Below the pieces are notes generated by a model. The model saw only the letters and a program-made list of their open reading frames with translations. It was not told the DNA's origin and did no database searches. Positions 1 to 13,934 of a DNA stretch of 64,000 bases are shown one piece after another. The position numbers were made by a program, and so were the translations under genes. Location of the stretch: NCBI RefSeq assembly GCF_900090045.1, contig NW_021638326.1, positions 1-64,000 on the forward strand. The letters are read 5' to 3'. The DNA is from Plasmodium malariae. Lineage: Eukaryota; Apicomplexa; Aconoidasida; Haemosporida; Plasmodiidae. The number at the start of each line of letters is the position of its first letter. Within the stretch, counting starts at the first letter, position 1.

Positions 1-2298
1 AAATTATTATATAATTAGTCTTGTTGTTTAGCATGTATTTATAGAGTGTATGTATTGATTTAAGTATTTACATTTTTTAGAAACATTAAACAAAATAATT
101 TATATTAAAAATATAAAAAAGAGGAAATCTGTAAGCAATTTTTCTTCTTCAAAACAAAAAAAAAATATAGATATACATAAATAAATTATAGTTCTAACAA
201 TGTAAACGTTATATTACATTCTATACAAATTGAACATTTAAATGCAAAATGTATATTTTTGTAAGTTTTTAACTGTATATTTAGGGTAAATATGATAATT
301 ATATTTTGAAATTTAATATTATCTTTTATTTGACAAGTTTTATTAGTATGTATTAAATATAAAAAATCATTTTATGGAAAGCATGTAATCTTTATTAATA
401 TATATATATTTATATAATAGCACAATTCACATATTGTATATATACTTAAAAAGAAGTATATTTAATATTTACAACAAATTAAACTATTTGCATATGAATT
501 CCTATTTAAAAAAAAAAATTAATATAGGAAAAATTATATATACTGTTTAAAAAAATAGAACAAAAAAATATTTAGAAATAAGCAGTTCTTCTAAAATTAA
601 AAAGGCCTATTTATAGCTGAATTTTTATAGGAATTAAATTATATAGTTTATTTATTTTTTATTTTGATTTTATAATTTATATTTATATTTTTGTAAATAT
701 TAAAAATAGGTTATTATATTTTTTATGTAGTAACATTACTAGTAAAAAACTAAGGCAAGAAAATTGTGCAAAAAACTAAATGAAACTAAATAAGATTCTT
801 TTTCATTATTGTAAAAACTAGATTACATATACATTAAAATAATACAAATATAATTATGTAATTTATGTAATTTAAAAATTGTGTTATAAATTTAGCTATT
901 TATTTACTTTTTTAAATTTTAATTATAATTCGAAAAAAATACTTGTTAATGAGGATATTATAATTATATTTTACAGGATTAATATAGTTTTTGGTATATA
1001 TACAATAATTTAAAAATTATCGTTCTCTTCAAAAAATCATAAAAAGAACAAAATATTGTAGGAATTATATTTGATGATTTTAATAGTATTTTTCATAAAA
1101 TATTATTCATTTATATATTTACGTCGATTCATTGATCATCGTCAACAATATATGTTCCTTATATTATGTATCTTTAAAAGAATAAATAAAAAAAAATATA
1201 TATTCCTTCTAAATGTATAAGCAGATAAATTACTAAACCATATATATTAGTAGAATATATTGTTATTCTTTTTGATTTCTTATGTATATGTTACATCTTG
1301 CATATACTATTCTTATTTGTAAATTTATTTCATTTTATATATTTCTAAATTAATGAAATTATATGTAATATTGATGCCATTTTTGATTTTAGTTTCTTTT
1401 TTTTTTTTTTTCTTATTTAATATTTTTTCTAAATATATATAATTAATTAATAGAGAATTATAAAATTATGTAAATTAATGTAGGGATTTATAATTCAGAA
1501 ACAGTGATATAAATTAAACTTAATTAAAGTAGAAATATTAATGAATTATAGTAAAACAATAAAAAATTACTCCTTATTTGTTTTTAGAATATATATTTTT
1601 TCATATATTAGGTAGATCGCTAGATATTTCCTTTAAAAAAAAATTATACACTAAAAAAAAATTGTGTCTACTTGGCGATGAATTAATGCATTTTTTATAA
1701 TTAAATTAACAAAAATATTTATTTTTTTTATTATTTCTATTATTGTATTATTATAATAATCTATATTTCATTCAAAATTTGAACTTTTTCCAAAATAAAT
1801 ATTTATAAAATTTGAATTTAATATGGTATAGCATTCTTAACATAAGCAATTATTTTAATATATACAGGAATATATAATATATGTATTCTCTACATTCTAT
1901 ATACTATATAAAATAAATATTCAAATATAAAAAGTATTTACGTATTTATTTCAGAATTTATTGATAAAACAACAAATAAATTATTATATAATTAGTTTCC
2001 TATATATAATAATTAGATTAGATATTATAAATATTTATTAGTTAATTCAAATTATTTCTTTTTAAGAAAAGTTGGTTTTTCTTAATTATGACTATGATAA
2101 ATATTATGCAATACATTTTAAATTTATTTTTGTATCATAGATGTTTTGAAGTATATTATAGCTATGTATATTTTTTACTTACTTAAGAAGCAATGATAAA
2201 AAAAAAATTTTAAAAAGAATTTTGCTTTTTATTATTAGATGTATAGTATAATATTATTAACTTCTTTATATTGATTACATTGTAATATTATCTATATA
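1..2298. other. Gene-free AT-rich spacer at the left edge
   Basis: No supportable gene was seen on either strand; the sequence is almost wholly A/T with short homopolymers. The last ~280 bases resemble the stretches ahead of the other fam-type genes: an ATTCAAATTATTT core near 2047 and a segment around 2228-2262 that matches the one ahead of the gene at 5953. They are therefore probably the 5' flank and promoter of the fam-l gene that follows. Confidence 0.6.
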
Positions 2299-3252
2299 AT
2301 GGGAAAAAAACAAAAGACAATCATATTTATTAATTTTTTTGGGTTTATCCTTTTATCTTGGATATGTCCTTTTTACATTGATGTTGTATGATAATATTAT
2401 TTAAGGATATTTGAAATACTAATATTTTTCTGTTTTTTTTTGTTAATACTTTTTTTTTCCTTCTAGCTTATTTATACTATTAAATAACAAATATTTACGT
2501 ATTATTTTTTTAGAGCATGTTCAATATATCATTGGATAAGTACTGCGAGCTTAAGAAAATACAAAAAACAAGGAATTATAGATTACTAGGAAAGTGTACA
2601 CATAATATGGATTTAAATTTTATATGTACAAATGAAGAAATACTAAATATTGGATTAAATAATAGAAACGATATATGTAATAATGAAGAAAGTGTGAAAA
2701 CACAAATGAAGCAGTCAAATGGAAGTTCACCAGGAAATACAAGAGGTCATAAAAAATATATGAAAAATAAAACTTGTACATTTGAAACAAAAAAATATTC
2801 TCGTATAGAAAAAAATATTCAAGGAACTTGATTATCAGGATTTTCTTAAAAACAACAGAACAATTAGTGATAAGTTGTACAAAAAAATAATAATTAAAAA
2901 AAACAGATTACGGTTTGCTTTGCCTTTATTATTGTTTTTGTTGTTTTCATTAGGATTAATATTAGATTTTTCTTATAATTGTGGCCTTAGTAGGGGGTTA
3001 TATAAGTTATTGAGTTTTTCATTAGGTCCGTCAATAATGAAGAAGTTTCACTGTTATTTGAAATCCACTGTTGGCTCGTTTTTCAAGTATACCAATGATA
3101 ATAGTAGTAAAGATTTTTATATAACACCGTTTTTTCATTTTATAATATACTGCGTACTCTTCTTTATATTTGGTATAACTCTTATATTAGGAATTATTTA
3201 TTACCATAAAAAAGTTAAAAAATTTGAAAAAATTAAATTCAGGAAAAGATAA
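2299..3252 (+). pseudogene. fam-l: fam-l exported protein, broken by a frameshift
   Basis: Two-exon gene of the P. malariae fam-l type. Exon 1 (2299-2385, 29 codons) encodes a hydrophobic signal-like peptide. The intron is 2386-2513 (GT...AG) and exon 2 starts at 2514. Arg-Leu-Leu lies at residue 52 within RNYRLLGK, a relaxed export (PEXEL-like) motif. The reading frame breaks in an A-run at 2809-2815. This run has 7 A, whereas the intact relatives at 13.9 and 50.3 kb and the decayed one at 32.4 kb have 9 A at the same codons, so translation stops at 2829-2831. In the shifted frame homology resumes at once: the FLKNNRTISDK region, two membrane segments (about 2910-2985 and 3130-3205) and a basic C-terminus ending FRKR. 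Everything else is well preserved, so this is either a very recent pseudogene or a homopolymer error in the assembly. The family is expected to be exported to the host red cell; its function is unknown. Confidence 0.85.
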
Positions 3253-5952
3253 AGTGAATATTAATAAATGTATTTCTTTTTGTAATAAATTCCTTAATAT
3301 AAAATAGCTTCTATAATATCATTAACTATATGCTTATTAGAAATACTCATAACTGATTATATTTTGGAGCTGAACTCATATATATATATAGTATTTTTGA
3401 TATATATGTGTAAAAATATATTTTCTAAGATTTTTCGGAATTTGAATGTTTTAATATTTTTTAATTTACATTATAATATATTGTACTACTTTGAATAAAT
3501 ATAATAGTTTTGTATATATTTTTTCGTTTTATAATTTTTTCTATGAAAATATAATATATATTTATGTGTATTAAAATGAATAATGTAATTCAAGATTCAT
3601 ATAATGATATTGATTGTGATAAGTTATAATTGATATAAAACATTCGTTTTTTGTTCATTATTTTTTTCTAATCTATAATGATTATAATTTCTTTCCATTA
3701 AGAAAATGTATTATTAATATTGTATTCGAACTGAATAGGTCTTCTTTATTATATAATGATTAGAAGACAATATATTTTCTTAGAATGATACATATATATA
3801 TATTTATATACTTAAAAAAAATTAAAATTTATTGTATAGAAGTAATTCTTAGGGAAATAAACTATGAAACAAAATAAAAAAAAAAAAAAATTTTAATATA
3901 TGCTATTTTTTTTCTTAATGATATCCTTATTAGGACATTAGTATATAATAAATATCATTTATTTATTAAATATCCACTGTTTATAATTCTTTAAGAATTT
4001 ATACGTTTTTTATCTTTCCATTTAAATAGATAGTTAATTTTATTACTTTATATTTTTCTTTATTATTGTGTTAATTCTATTTTGGAGACTTAAATATATA
4101 TTATATAGAAAATTTATGAATAAATTAACTATATATTTTTTTTAAATTTCACATACTTAAAAAATTAATTCATTGAAGTTGAAAATATATTAATATATAA
4201 TACATATAAATTCCCTTTTTCTTTCGTTTTTCATATTTTTAGCAATTTAAATATATGCTTATGTCTATAAGAAGGTGAATTATTGTTAAGGGAGATAAAT
4301 AAATATATATTTTTTACATGATCATATAATAATGTGTAGGTAATTCTTTATATGTATATTTCCTATTTTTTACGTGAATATTTATAATACTAGTTATTAC
4401 CATTTTGGAGGTGTGTATATATACATATAGTTTATATTGTAAATTAATAATTCATTTATATTCATAATGTCATTTTTAAAATAATATAAAAATAAAAAAA
4501 AAAGAAGAACTACTTTTTTGTAAGCAAAAATTAATGAGTAATATAGATTTTCTTTATCAACTAAGTTTTAATAAGGTTTGTTTTATAGTATACATTATTT
4601 ATTTTACGTGGAATAAGTAGATAAGTGTAATACATAAGCATAAATATGAAAATATTTTTCGAGTATTTTTTTTCAATAAATTATATTTTTATTCCTTACA
4701 AATAAACGTTTTAATATAGTACTAATATATGTTTGAGTTTGATAAATATATATACTTACACTATTAATTATTCATTAAAATAATCCATGTACATTAATTT
4801 TAATTTTTTTTTTAAAATATATATCTGAGCTACAGAGAATGAGACGGATATATATAGAATATTCTTTATGGAAAAATGAAAACATGACTAAAAAGAATTT
4901 TGCTAAAAGAAGCAATTACTTTTTTTATTTAACCTTGTGTTTATTTTTAATATAAAGTAATACTATAATTAGTTAAAATATGTTATTCTCTACAAATAAC
5001 ATGTATGAGCATAGATGTATGTAAATATTCTACCGTTAATATACAAATTCTTTTATGTTTTTTTTTAATTGAAATATTATATTTAAAATAAATATTAATA
5101 AAACAAAAAAGAAAATAAATTGATGAATTTAAAAATATTTTATTTATAAATAACACAATTCCATAACATTAAAAAATATAATTTTTAAAAAATAAGCTGC
5201 AATTATAAAAAATTAGTTCGTACTTTCTTTAAACATATATTTCTTTGTTGATTAGTTGGTACATTATAAAATAAATTTTTTTAATTATATTTGGAATGTA
5301 AAAATCTTTATATGAATAAGGACCAACTAAATCATAAATTTTAATTTAGATGACACAAAATATTTTCTTTAATTAATATATGTTTTAATAATTAATATTC
5401 ATTAAGAATAATAAGTGGTTTATCTAAAATATAAAATTTGCAAAATTATAATTTCTAATAGCATAAATTACACAAATTTATTAATAATAGTTTTAATATA
5501 TAGGGTAATGTATTATATATATATATCCTCTATCTTCTCTATTAGGCATAAACTGAATATTTACATATAATTAGAAATGTCATATATCTAAGTTATTCTG
5601 AAATAAATAAAAAAAAATTATATAATATTTAACTAAATAAATAATTAAATAATATTTTTTTTTTGAATATTTATAGTTCAATTCAAATTATTTTATTTTG
5701 AAGGCTCTTGATTTTTATTAAAATATACTTAATCATAAAATAATATAATATATTTTTCATTTATATTTCTATGTAGTTTTTTCAAAGTGCATTCTAGTTA
5801 TGTATATTTCATCAACACTTTACCTCAAAAATATAAAAAATAATAAAAAAAAATTAAATAAATATTTATAGTGTCCTTTATCATTAGACGAATATTATAT
5901 TATTATTAATTTATTCATTATTTTAAATATTACAATATTAAAGATATATTAT
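3253..5952. other. Spacer between fam-l and fam-m genes
   Basis: No gene supported. A conserved block at about 3427-3500 (core GAATTTGAATGTTTTAA), some 180 bases after the stop codon, recurs after the other fam-type genes and may hold 3' UTR or termination signals. From about 5640 the sequence resembles the upstream flanks of the other family members, with ATTCAAATTATTT near 5682. A segment at 5876-5912 matches 2228-2262. Confidence 0.5.
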
Positions 5953-6848
5953 ATGGAACTAAGAATTAATAAAATATTATTTAATATAATATCTGCTTTT
6001 AGCTTTCTATCGGGAATTTTCTTTTTTAAAAATGATGGGGTATGATAATATTGTATATATTATTGTATAATTTCTAATTTTCGTATTTTTTTTTTTATTA
6101 ATACAGTTTTTTACAATTAAATTATTTATACATTTTAATAATAAATATTTGTTTTTTGTTTTTTTATCAGATTACGTTTAAAGATTTTTTATATGGAAAT
6201 TGCATTATGAGTAAAAGTTTATATACAAGAAATTATCGATTACTAACAAAATATAATCAGGATAAAGATTCAAATAATATATATTTAAACGAAAGATTTC
6301 CAATTAATGGTGCAAATGAAAATAAAGATATTTATAATAATATATTGTGGTATATAGACAAAAACAAAAAATGCAATAAAAATATGTTAAATAAGGCTCA
6401 GTACTATACAGAAGTTGTGGATTACAATAATGGAATATTTGATGGAAAACATTTCCATTTTGAAAAAAGATTAATCAAAAAAAAGGATTATGATCATTTT
6501 CTTGAAAAGCAGAGAAGAATTCAAAATATAGCTTTAAAAAAGATTAAGCTTAGAAATTACCGATTTGTAGGTATTATATTATTACTTTTTTTCTTGTTGG
6601 GTATAGGATTACCAATATTACAAGGATTTAAATTGCTACAAAGTGCAGGAGATAGTATTAAAGCATTTTCATGGGTAAAATCCTTTTGGGATATTGTTGA
6701 ATCATGGTTAGATAATGCAAAATATCATTTTTTTATAATATCATATGGAACAATTATTTTCATATTATTTGTAATACTTTTAATAACGCTTCCCAATATT
6801 TTAAGAAATAATGAAAAATATAATAAATTGAAGTTGATGATGGAGTAA
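5953..6848 (+). CDS. fam-m: fam-m exported protein, two exons, intact
   Basis: Exon 1 is 5953-6039 (29 codons, hydrophobic signal-like peptide); the intron is 6040-6170 (GT...TCAG); exon 2 is 6171-6848. The product is 254 residues. In order it has the signal-like segment, the RNYRLL export-type motif at residues 49-54, an AQYYTEVVDYNN block at 105-116, a basic stretch KRLIKKKDYDHFLEK from 128, a first membrane span at about 162-181, and a second at about 216-237. It ends in a short basic tail. The central block is the one I associate with P. malariae fam-m rather than fam-l; the assignment between these two names is from memory. The protein is probably exported to the red cell, and published structure predictions relate the family to the RH5 fold, which I cannot test. 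The ATG was chosen because it gives the same 29-codon exon 1 as its neighbours. Confidence 0.88.
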
Positions 6849-9749
6849 AATAAGTTATAATATATGTGAATTTTTCTCAAAGGTAGTTATTTATATGAAG
6901 TAATATATTTAAAGTCTTTGGTGGTATATTCCTAATATGAATTCCTATAATTGGAATAATTCCATAATTTCATGTGTGTATAATTTGATATATTAATACA
7001 CAAAATTAAGTATATATTTCGTTAATTTTTTTTTGAATTTAAATATTTTTAAAGATACATTTTGAATTTTAATGTATTATTTCAGCTTAATTATATCTAG
7101 AATAATACATATATATGTATATTTAAATAAATATTTGTGAAAAATCTACGTCTTTGCTTTAAAATGAATATATAATATCAAAACTTATATAATTTTATAG
7201 ACCTCTGGTAATATTTATTTCTACTAAATTGTACTATTCTTTATATTGTATCATATTATGTCTAAAATTACATTTCAGTTTATTACGAAACTATATTATT
7301 AACATGAAACTAGAAATAAAACTGTCCTTATGTTGAACCTAATTATAAGAAGCTAAAGTATAATGATGTATTGATATTTATATATATGTTTATTTTTTTT
7401 TCTTCGCTTAAAAACACAGTTATTGCTTATTATTTAAAATAAGCTTTACGAAAAATATACAACAAAACATATCTATTGTAGAAGTCATTATAAGGAACAT
7501 GTAGCTTTTTTGAATTTTATTAAAGTAAAATTATAAATGTATAATAAAATTATATGCACCTTAATAATAATTATTTATAATTGTTTACAAACTAGGGTTA
7601 TTTAAATCTTTGCACTTAACAGTTAAAAAGGATTATTATATTCTTAGTGTACATGATTGTTGAAAAAATCTATTTTTTCAAATATTATTTAAAAATATAT
7701 GGAATTGATGTTGAATTAACTAATATTGTTTATTTGATATATTTTTTTATGTCGTTGGAGTATTATATAAAAAACTTAATTTTAATCATATATAATCAGA
7801 TAATATCGACAAATCCTCTTTTTTTTTTTTTTTTATAAATGTATAGTTTTAGAAATGTGTTATAAATCTGTAAAAATTTAAATTAATATTAGGGCAATTA
7901 AAATAAATATATATATTGCAAAATAGTTTGATTATATATAAATACATAGTTGTATATATTTTTTATTTTTCATTATTGTCTATAAATATAGTCAGTAAAA
8001 ACAATATATATATGAAAATATTATATATTTACAATGCTCATGAATTACTATATATGTAAATTTTTATTAGGATTTAATTATATTTGGCTTTCATTTTTCA
8101 TAATTTATTTTATAATTTATATATGAATTAATATGAATTCTTAATTGACTAAAGATATATTTCATATAAAAAATATTAAATGTGAATTAATAAATGATAA
8201 GATAATGTAATGATATAAATTAAAAGATATTAAATAAGAATAATTTAAAATATGATAAAAAATGTATAAATAATTTAAACCAGTGAAAGAAGTATAATAT
8301 TAATTTCTGAAAATTTAGTTATTTGGGAAATTGAGTAGTATTTTAAATTTATCTATTTTTTTTTTTTATAATTTTTTAATTATTTCTCGAAGAATATAAT
8401 ATATTTTAAAGAAAACAAATGTATAAATTTTTATTTTGTTTGATTAATATAATTTTACGCATATCATATATTTATTATTATCATATTTAGGGTTAAAAAA
8501 AAAATTTTATATAAAATACATAAATACTTGGGTATAATATATTTTTTCTATTAAAAATTCTTTTAATAATATTTTACGTATTTATATAATTATGTAGATT
8601 GGTTATGATTAACCTTTAAAAAATATCCTGGTATTTTGCTTATGCAAAGGGACTAATAAAAAATGATATACACTTTCTTTAAATAACAAAATAAAATTAA
8701 TTAATTATGTATTCTAGTAAATTTAAGGTTATTCACACTCTAAAAAGTTATGTACATATTATACGCAATATATATTATTCGTATTTGTAAAAAATTTTAA
8801 TTTTTAATAGATTTTTATTTAATATAATTATAAGTAAGATTCTTGTAAGAATATTATTTTTAAACATTTTTTTAATTTATTAATACGCTTTTAAATATAT
8901 ATATTTTATTGATAAAGAAAAAAGTTAAGTGTATTGAATTTAAAACTCTTCATTCAGAAAATATGATATAAATTAAGTTTTCTTAAAAAATTAAAAATTT
9001 TAAGTATGATGATATAATAAATATTTTTCTATATAAGCGTTAAATTATATATTTTTTAAAATATTATATAGTAGTACTGTATAAATTTTACTTTTTAAAT
9101 GTATGATAATATAGATTACAAGTATCATAATTTATATAATATGATATACAAAAATTTACTTTTTTATTTAATATTATTACTATTGTTATATTATTATGAT
9201 AATTAAATTTATTTAAGAGTAATTACTATTTTTTCAATATATAATGCTTATAATATAAGAATTATTAATTTGAAATAAGAATTTATATATATAATTATTC
9301 TCTTTCAATATATAAAAAAAGTATTCTCTATAATTTATAAAATGAACAAACTCATTTTGTTTATAATAATAAGGAATAATATATATTTAAAAAAATTTTT
9401 TTTGAAGAAACTAATGGAAAAATTATTTAACAACTAAACTATATTAAATAATTGTATTAAATATTTTGAATAATTATGAATGTATGTGAATTATGTTATA
9501 TAAACGAATGTTTGTATATTAAAAATAGTATTAAAAAATATTTAATAATTCTTTGAAATTCGTTTTCTTTGTTTATGATGTAAAGTATATTGTAGTTATA
9601 AATATTTTAATTATATATTATATAAAAAATAAAATGATAATGAAATAAAATTTAAAAAATAAATATTCAAATATTTACAATTAAATGTATGTTTTATAAT
9701 AGTTACTTTATTCATTATTAAATATATTTTAATATTAAAGTTCTATGTC
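6849..9749. other. Spacer after the fam-m gene
   Basis: No supportable gene. The conserved downstream block lies at about 7022-7090, 187 bases after the stop (GAATTTAAATATTTTTAA core, then a TTTCAGCTTAA segment shared with 33.6 kb). A 63-codon open frame at 7647-7838 is low-complexity and judged random. Confidence 0.5.
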
Positions 9750-10630
9750 ATGGAAGAAAAAAATAAATTACACGTTTTTTTTAAAATACGTACTTTGCTC
9801 TTCTTAACTTGGATATGTAAATTTTATATAGACATGGTATGATATTATTATTTATAAGGATATATGAATAATTCCTATTTTTTTGTAGTATTTATTTATT
9901 AATAATTTTTGTTATCATAAAGCTATTTATACTTGTAAACAATGGATATTTGTTTTTATAGAGTATCTATAATAAATTTTTGAATGAAAAGAACCATGCT
10001 AATATAAAAATAGTTACCGGAAATTATCGTTTATTAGCAAAGCATAAACAGGGAAGGCGTTCAGATATAATGTGGAAAAAAGAAGAAATTCCAAATAATA
10101 GGGAATACGAAAAAAAACCTATCTGTAATAATGAAAAAGTATCTAAAGGAAAGAATAAACTTCGAAATGAATGTTCATTAAATAATGCAAGAGATTATGG
10201 AAAATATAAAAAGTGTAAGTCTTCTGGGGGTAACATAGAAAATTATTATTTTGGAAAAAGAATGTTAGACAAAATATACTATAAAAATAAGGTTAGGGCC
10301 GCTATAAATTCAGATTTTGAGTTTTTAAGAAAGGACATATTATTAAAATTAGATGTTATTACTGTATTATTTAGCTTCGTTGTACTATATGCATTAGCAG
10401 TCATTCTTTATAGATATTTCTCTTTAAAGAGTAGTAGTACGTTTGAAATACCATTTGATAAGTTTGATTTGCATGAAACAAGTATAGCGTTGTTGGTAAT
10501 AGCGATTATAGTTATACCAGTTATGATTTATATAGGCAGAAAACTCATAAGAAATGTAAAGTTAAAATATAAAAAATGTGAAATAAATAATACGGCATAT
10601 CCTTCTTTCCGTAAAGCACTTTTTTTGTAA
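9750..10630 (+). CDS. Exported protein of a third fam-related clade, intact
   Basis: Exon 1 is 9750-9836 (29 codons, hydrophobic), the intron 9837-9961, exon 2 9962-10630; the product is 251 residues. GNYRLLAK at residues 49-56 places the Arg-Leu-Leu core at 52. A basic segment KRMLDKIYYKN begins at residue 128, then two membrane spans at about 161-180 and 203-220 and a C-terminus containing NNTAYPSF. It shares the signal exon, spacing and RLL core with fam-l and fam-m, but the region after residue 90 is different. The best relative in the window is the gene at 43.9 kb, which has KRTFDKIYYKN and NNTTYPSL at the matching places. Such genes are usually annotated only as Plasmodium exported protein of unknown function. 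Export to the red cell is inferred from the motif. Confidence 0.85.
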
Positions 10631-11442
10631 CAATACATACATATAATTTCCTGAATGTTATACAAAAATAGCGAATATACCTGTAATTGCTTAAATTTTA
10701 TAAAATTCCTCATATCTACTTATCCTTTTTTATGATGAACATTAAAAATAAACACTTTTTATTGTTTTTTTAATTTGACTATTTTGACATTTTCCAGTGG
10801 ATTTAGAATATTTTCTACATCTAATATCATATCATGTTTCACATATATGTTTCTGCATTCAAAAAGATCTTTTTAAAAAAATATTTGTATAGTCCTTAAA
10901 ATTAATAAGTAAAAACGGATTTATATAATGTTATTGTTATTGTGAGTTGATTTGTATTTATTATCATAAAAAAGTGTCTTAATTATTTTTAATATTTTTT
11001 AGTTTTAAATAATATGGTGTTAAGTGAATAAAAAATGTGTAATGTACTTTTAAAATTATAAATGAGCATGTATTAGTTAGTAAATAATGAAACGAACTTA
11101 TTGTATATCTCGCTTCGATATATTTTTTTTAACAATAAAAATAAAGTTCATTTTTATTCGGCATAATATATTTTATAATAAAAATATCAATCATATTTAT
11201 TTAAAAAATAATTTTAAAAGATATTTTATTTTACTTATACGTTAAAAATATGAAGTTATAGATATAATGTAAATAATATAATTTTTAATTAGTATTCGAA
11301 GTCTACGTTTTATAGTAGATATTTTAATTTTTCTCCTGTTACATTTTTTCTTTAAGTTCATTGCTTATGTATATTATTATATATTCAATTAATTCTGCCT
11401 TAAAAAAAGGAAATAAGCTTCGATAATTTAAGAAATTAAAAT

Positions 11443-11448
<6 letters not shown>

Positions 11449-11482
<34 letters not shown>
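11449..11482. repeat. (TA)n microsatellite
   Basis: Perfect TA dinucleotide run of about 34 bases. Confidence 0.95.
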
Positions 11483-11483
<1 letters not shown>

Positions 11484-11797
11484 CAAAATGGTAAATATAA
11501 TGAAATATATATTTCTAAAATATATTTTTGATTTGTGAAAAAACTTCTTTTTATTTAAATCCTATATTATTAAGATATAAATAAAAGTAATTGTTTTATT
11601 ACATTAATTGCCTTTTTATAAAAAATATAATATTAACAATATTTTGAATTTGTAGAACTAAATTTATAATATTTATAGATTAATTCTATTAAAAATATTT
11701 CATTTTGGTAAGGTATAAATAAATTAGGAAGGGGATATTAGTTGATTGTTTTATAATATTTTTTGTTATATACCTTATTATGCTGTTGAAAATGTAC

Positions 11798-11801
<4 letters not shown>

Positions 11802-11846
<45 letters not shown>
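11802..11846. repeat. (TA)n microsatellite
   Basis: Perfect alternating A/T run of about 45 bases. It produces spurious Ile-Tyr open frames on both strands. Confidence 0.95.
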
Positions 11847-11849
<3 letters not shown>

Positions 11850-12324
11850 TAACAAATCGTTTGAGTGAAGTTAGAAAAGACATAACTAATGTCTTTATAT
11901 TTATTGGAAGTATGAACGATATTCTGACATCTCTTATCTCTACTAAGTTTATAATTATCATAAAGAAATTCCTATAAAAAATAATATAAAATGCCCCTAA
12001 TTAAAGAACGATTTGCATTTATTTTTTTAATATACGTATCTAAATATCGAGTTAATGTATTATAATTACAGTAGTACATATTTTCTGTTTTATTATTTTG
12101 AATATTGTATTACGTATAATACAAAAAATCTCTTATTTAAATTAATAACATATGTTCACATATATGGTAAAACCCCAAGACATAAGTAATTATGTGCAGT
12201 AATTAAAAAGAGAACATAATGTGTATTTTTTACTTTACGAACTAGTGAAGCATATGAAAATTTGAAATGATGTAAAATTGGTTTATCCACATCCAAAAGA
12301 TCATATGTTGAATTATGTCTATAA

Positions 12325-12475
12325 CTTCCAAGAGAACTATAGAAGTGGAATTCTACATGAAATATCAAAGCAAAAAAGAATTACCTTTCAATTTCTTTTA
12401 TCCCTTATATATTGTTATGTTAATTGCTACTAGTTATGGAAGTATTTCACATGTTTTTCATTTTGTAAAAAATAA
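12325..12475 (+). pseudogene. Highly decayed pir-like membrane-segment relic
   Basis: This stretch aligns by eye with the better-preserved relic at 46.5 kb and with that at 52.9 kb. They share the order CTTCC/GTTCC, GGAATTCTAC, then TTACCTTTCAATTT followed by a hydrophobic T-rich run. At 46.5 kb the same order reads as the end of PIR exon 2. Here no useful reading frame survives. The call depends wholly on the comparison with its two sisters. Confidence 0.35.
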
Positions 12476-13934
12476 ATGAAAGTTAAACGTAAAAGTATAA
12501 ATACTTTTTATTCTACTGTAATATACTTTAGTGAAAATTTTATAATTCCAATATGGTTTCATATGTTTTTTATTTTTTTATATGTGTAATTGTTTACTTA
12601 ACATAGATGTTGTATAAATAAAAAAATATTAAGGGAACAAAAAATTAAAAAGTGGCTCTATAAAAGAACACATATATAAATTATTAAATAATGGATAGAA
12701 TTGTTCCCATTTAAATTTTAACCAATAGCTGAATCACTATACCTTATAGTCATTGATAAATATCTTTAGTACAGCGCCTTACAGAATATTTAGAAGATAA
12801 AAACGACAAAAATTTTGTATAATTCGCTAAATATTTAATTCAATATAATTTCAAAGAAAGAAGTAATAATAAAATCTCAAAAAAGTGTTATTTATATATA
12901 AAATATATTTATTTATTATTTATAGAATAAGGTTTTTATTTTAATTTCTATTTTTTTTATATATATATATAATAATATTGTGCGTCGTAATTAATATATA
13001 TATTTCTAATTTTCTTTTTTTTTTTTTTTTTTTTTGATTATATTAATATTCCTTCTAAATGTTTACAATTAATTAAAAATAATTAAGTAGTAAGATATAA
13101 ATAGTTTTCACTTAGAAATAATGATATATATTTATTTTAATTAAATCTATAACTTTCAAAATTTTTCGAAAAAACAGGAAAATTAGAACTTATTTAACTT
13201 TATATATTTTTTCAGAAATTAGGTATTTTCATATATACTCGATTCTTTAAGCATGGTCTAGAATATAAAAGATCGTATTTCCTTTATGCATAAATATATT
13301 ATGCTGTTATATTAACATATTACAAAATATTATGTAAAATATAGTTATCCTCATTTATTATTACTGTTTTTGTATTGTTATAATTAATATTTTTTTACAA
13401 ATAATTTCTTTTAAAATATCATGTTAATAAAATTATAATTTTTAATGACAAGATATTCATAACATTACTTATAGCTTTGGAGTATGAAATAATGTATTTT
13501 ATATGTATACTATACGATCTATATGGTATATAAATTCCGTATTTCCTTATAATATGGAAATATTATTTTTTTCATAATATATTCTGAATGAAATTAATAA
13601 TAAAAATCATTTAGTTAAACTACTCTGCTAAATAATTAAAATATATATTTTGAATATTTTTATATAAATTAAAATTATTTTATTTAGATGAAAGTTATTT
13701 ATTTTTAATAAACACTATAAAGTTAAAAATTATATAATACCATTTTAATATTATTTTTGTATATCGATGTTATAAAATACTTTACATTTATATAAATTTT
13801 ATTAAGTAGATACAAAAAAAAAAAAAAAAAATAGAATTAAATAACTACTATAATATCCTTTGCCTTTAAGAGGTTATAGTATAACTTTTTATGTGTTTTT
13901 TAATAAATATTTTAAAATATTTAAAGAACAGAAC

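Larger units (their letters stand above)
10631..13934. other. Spacer holding TA repeats and a pir relic
   Basis: No intact gene. Parts align by eye with the spacers at 44.8-47.1 kb and 51.3-53.6 kb, including a flank at about 10750-10820 that resembles 44950-45000, and the pir relic near 12330-12470. Two TA microsatellites lie at 11449-11482 and 11802-11846, and a T-run near 13016-13035. The last ~90 bases carry the upstream element shared by fam-type genes (near 13853-13885). Confidence 0.5.

Noticed and set aside
11689..11977. Overlapping frames on both strands with Ile-Tyr repeats
   Set aside because: Created by the TA microsatellite at 11802-11846.
12156..12368. 70-codon minus-strand frame
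   Set aside because: Lies partly opposite the plus-strand pir relic; the three-way similarity with 46.5 and 52.9 kb favours the plus strand.
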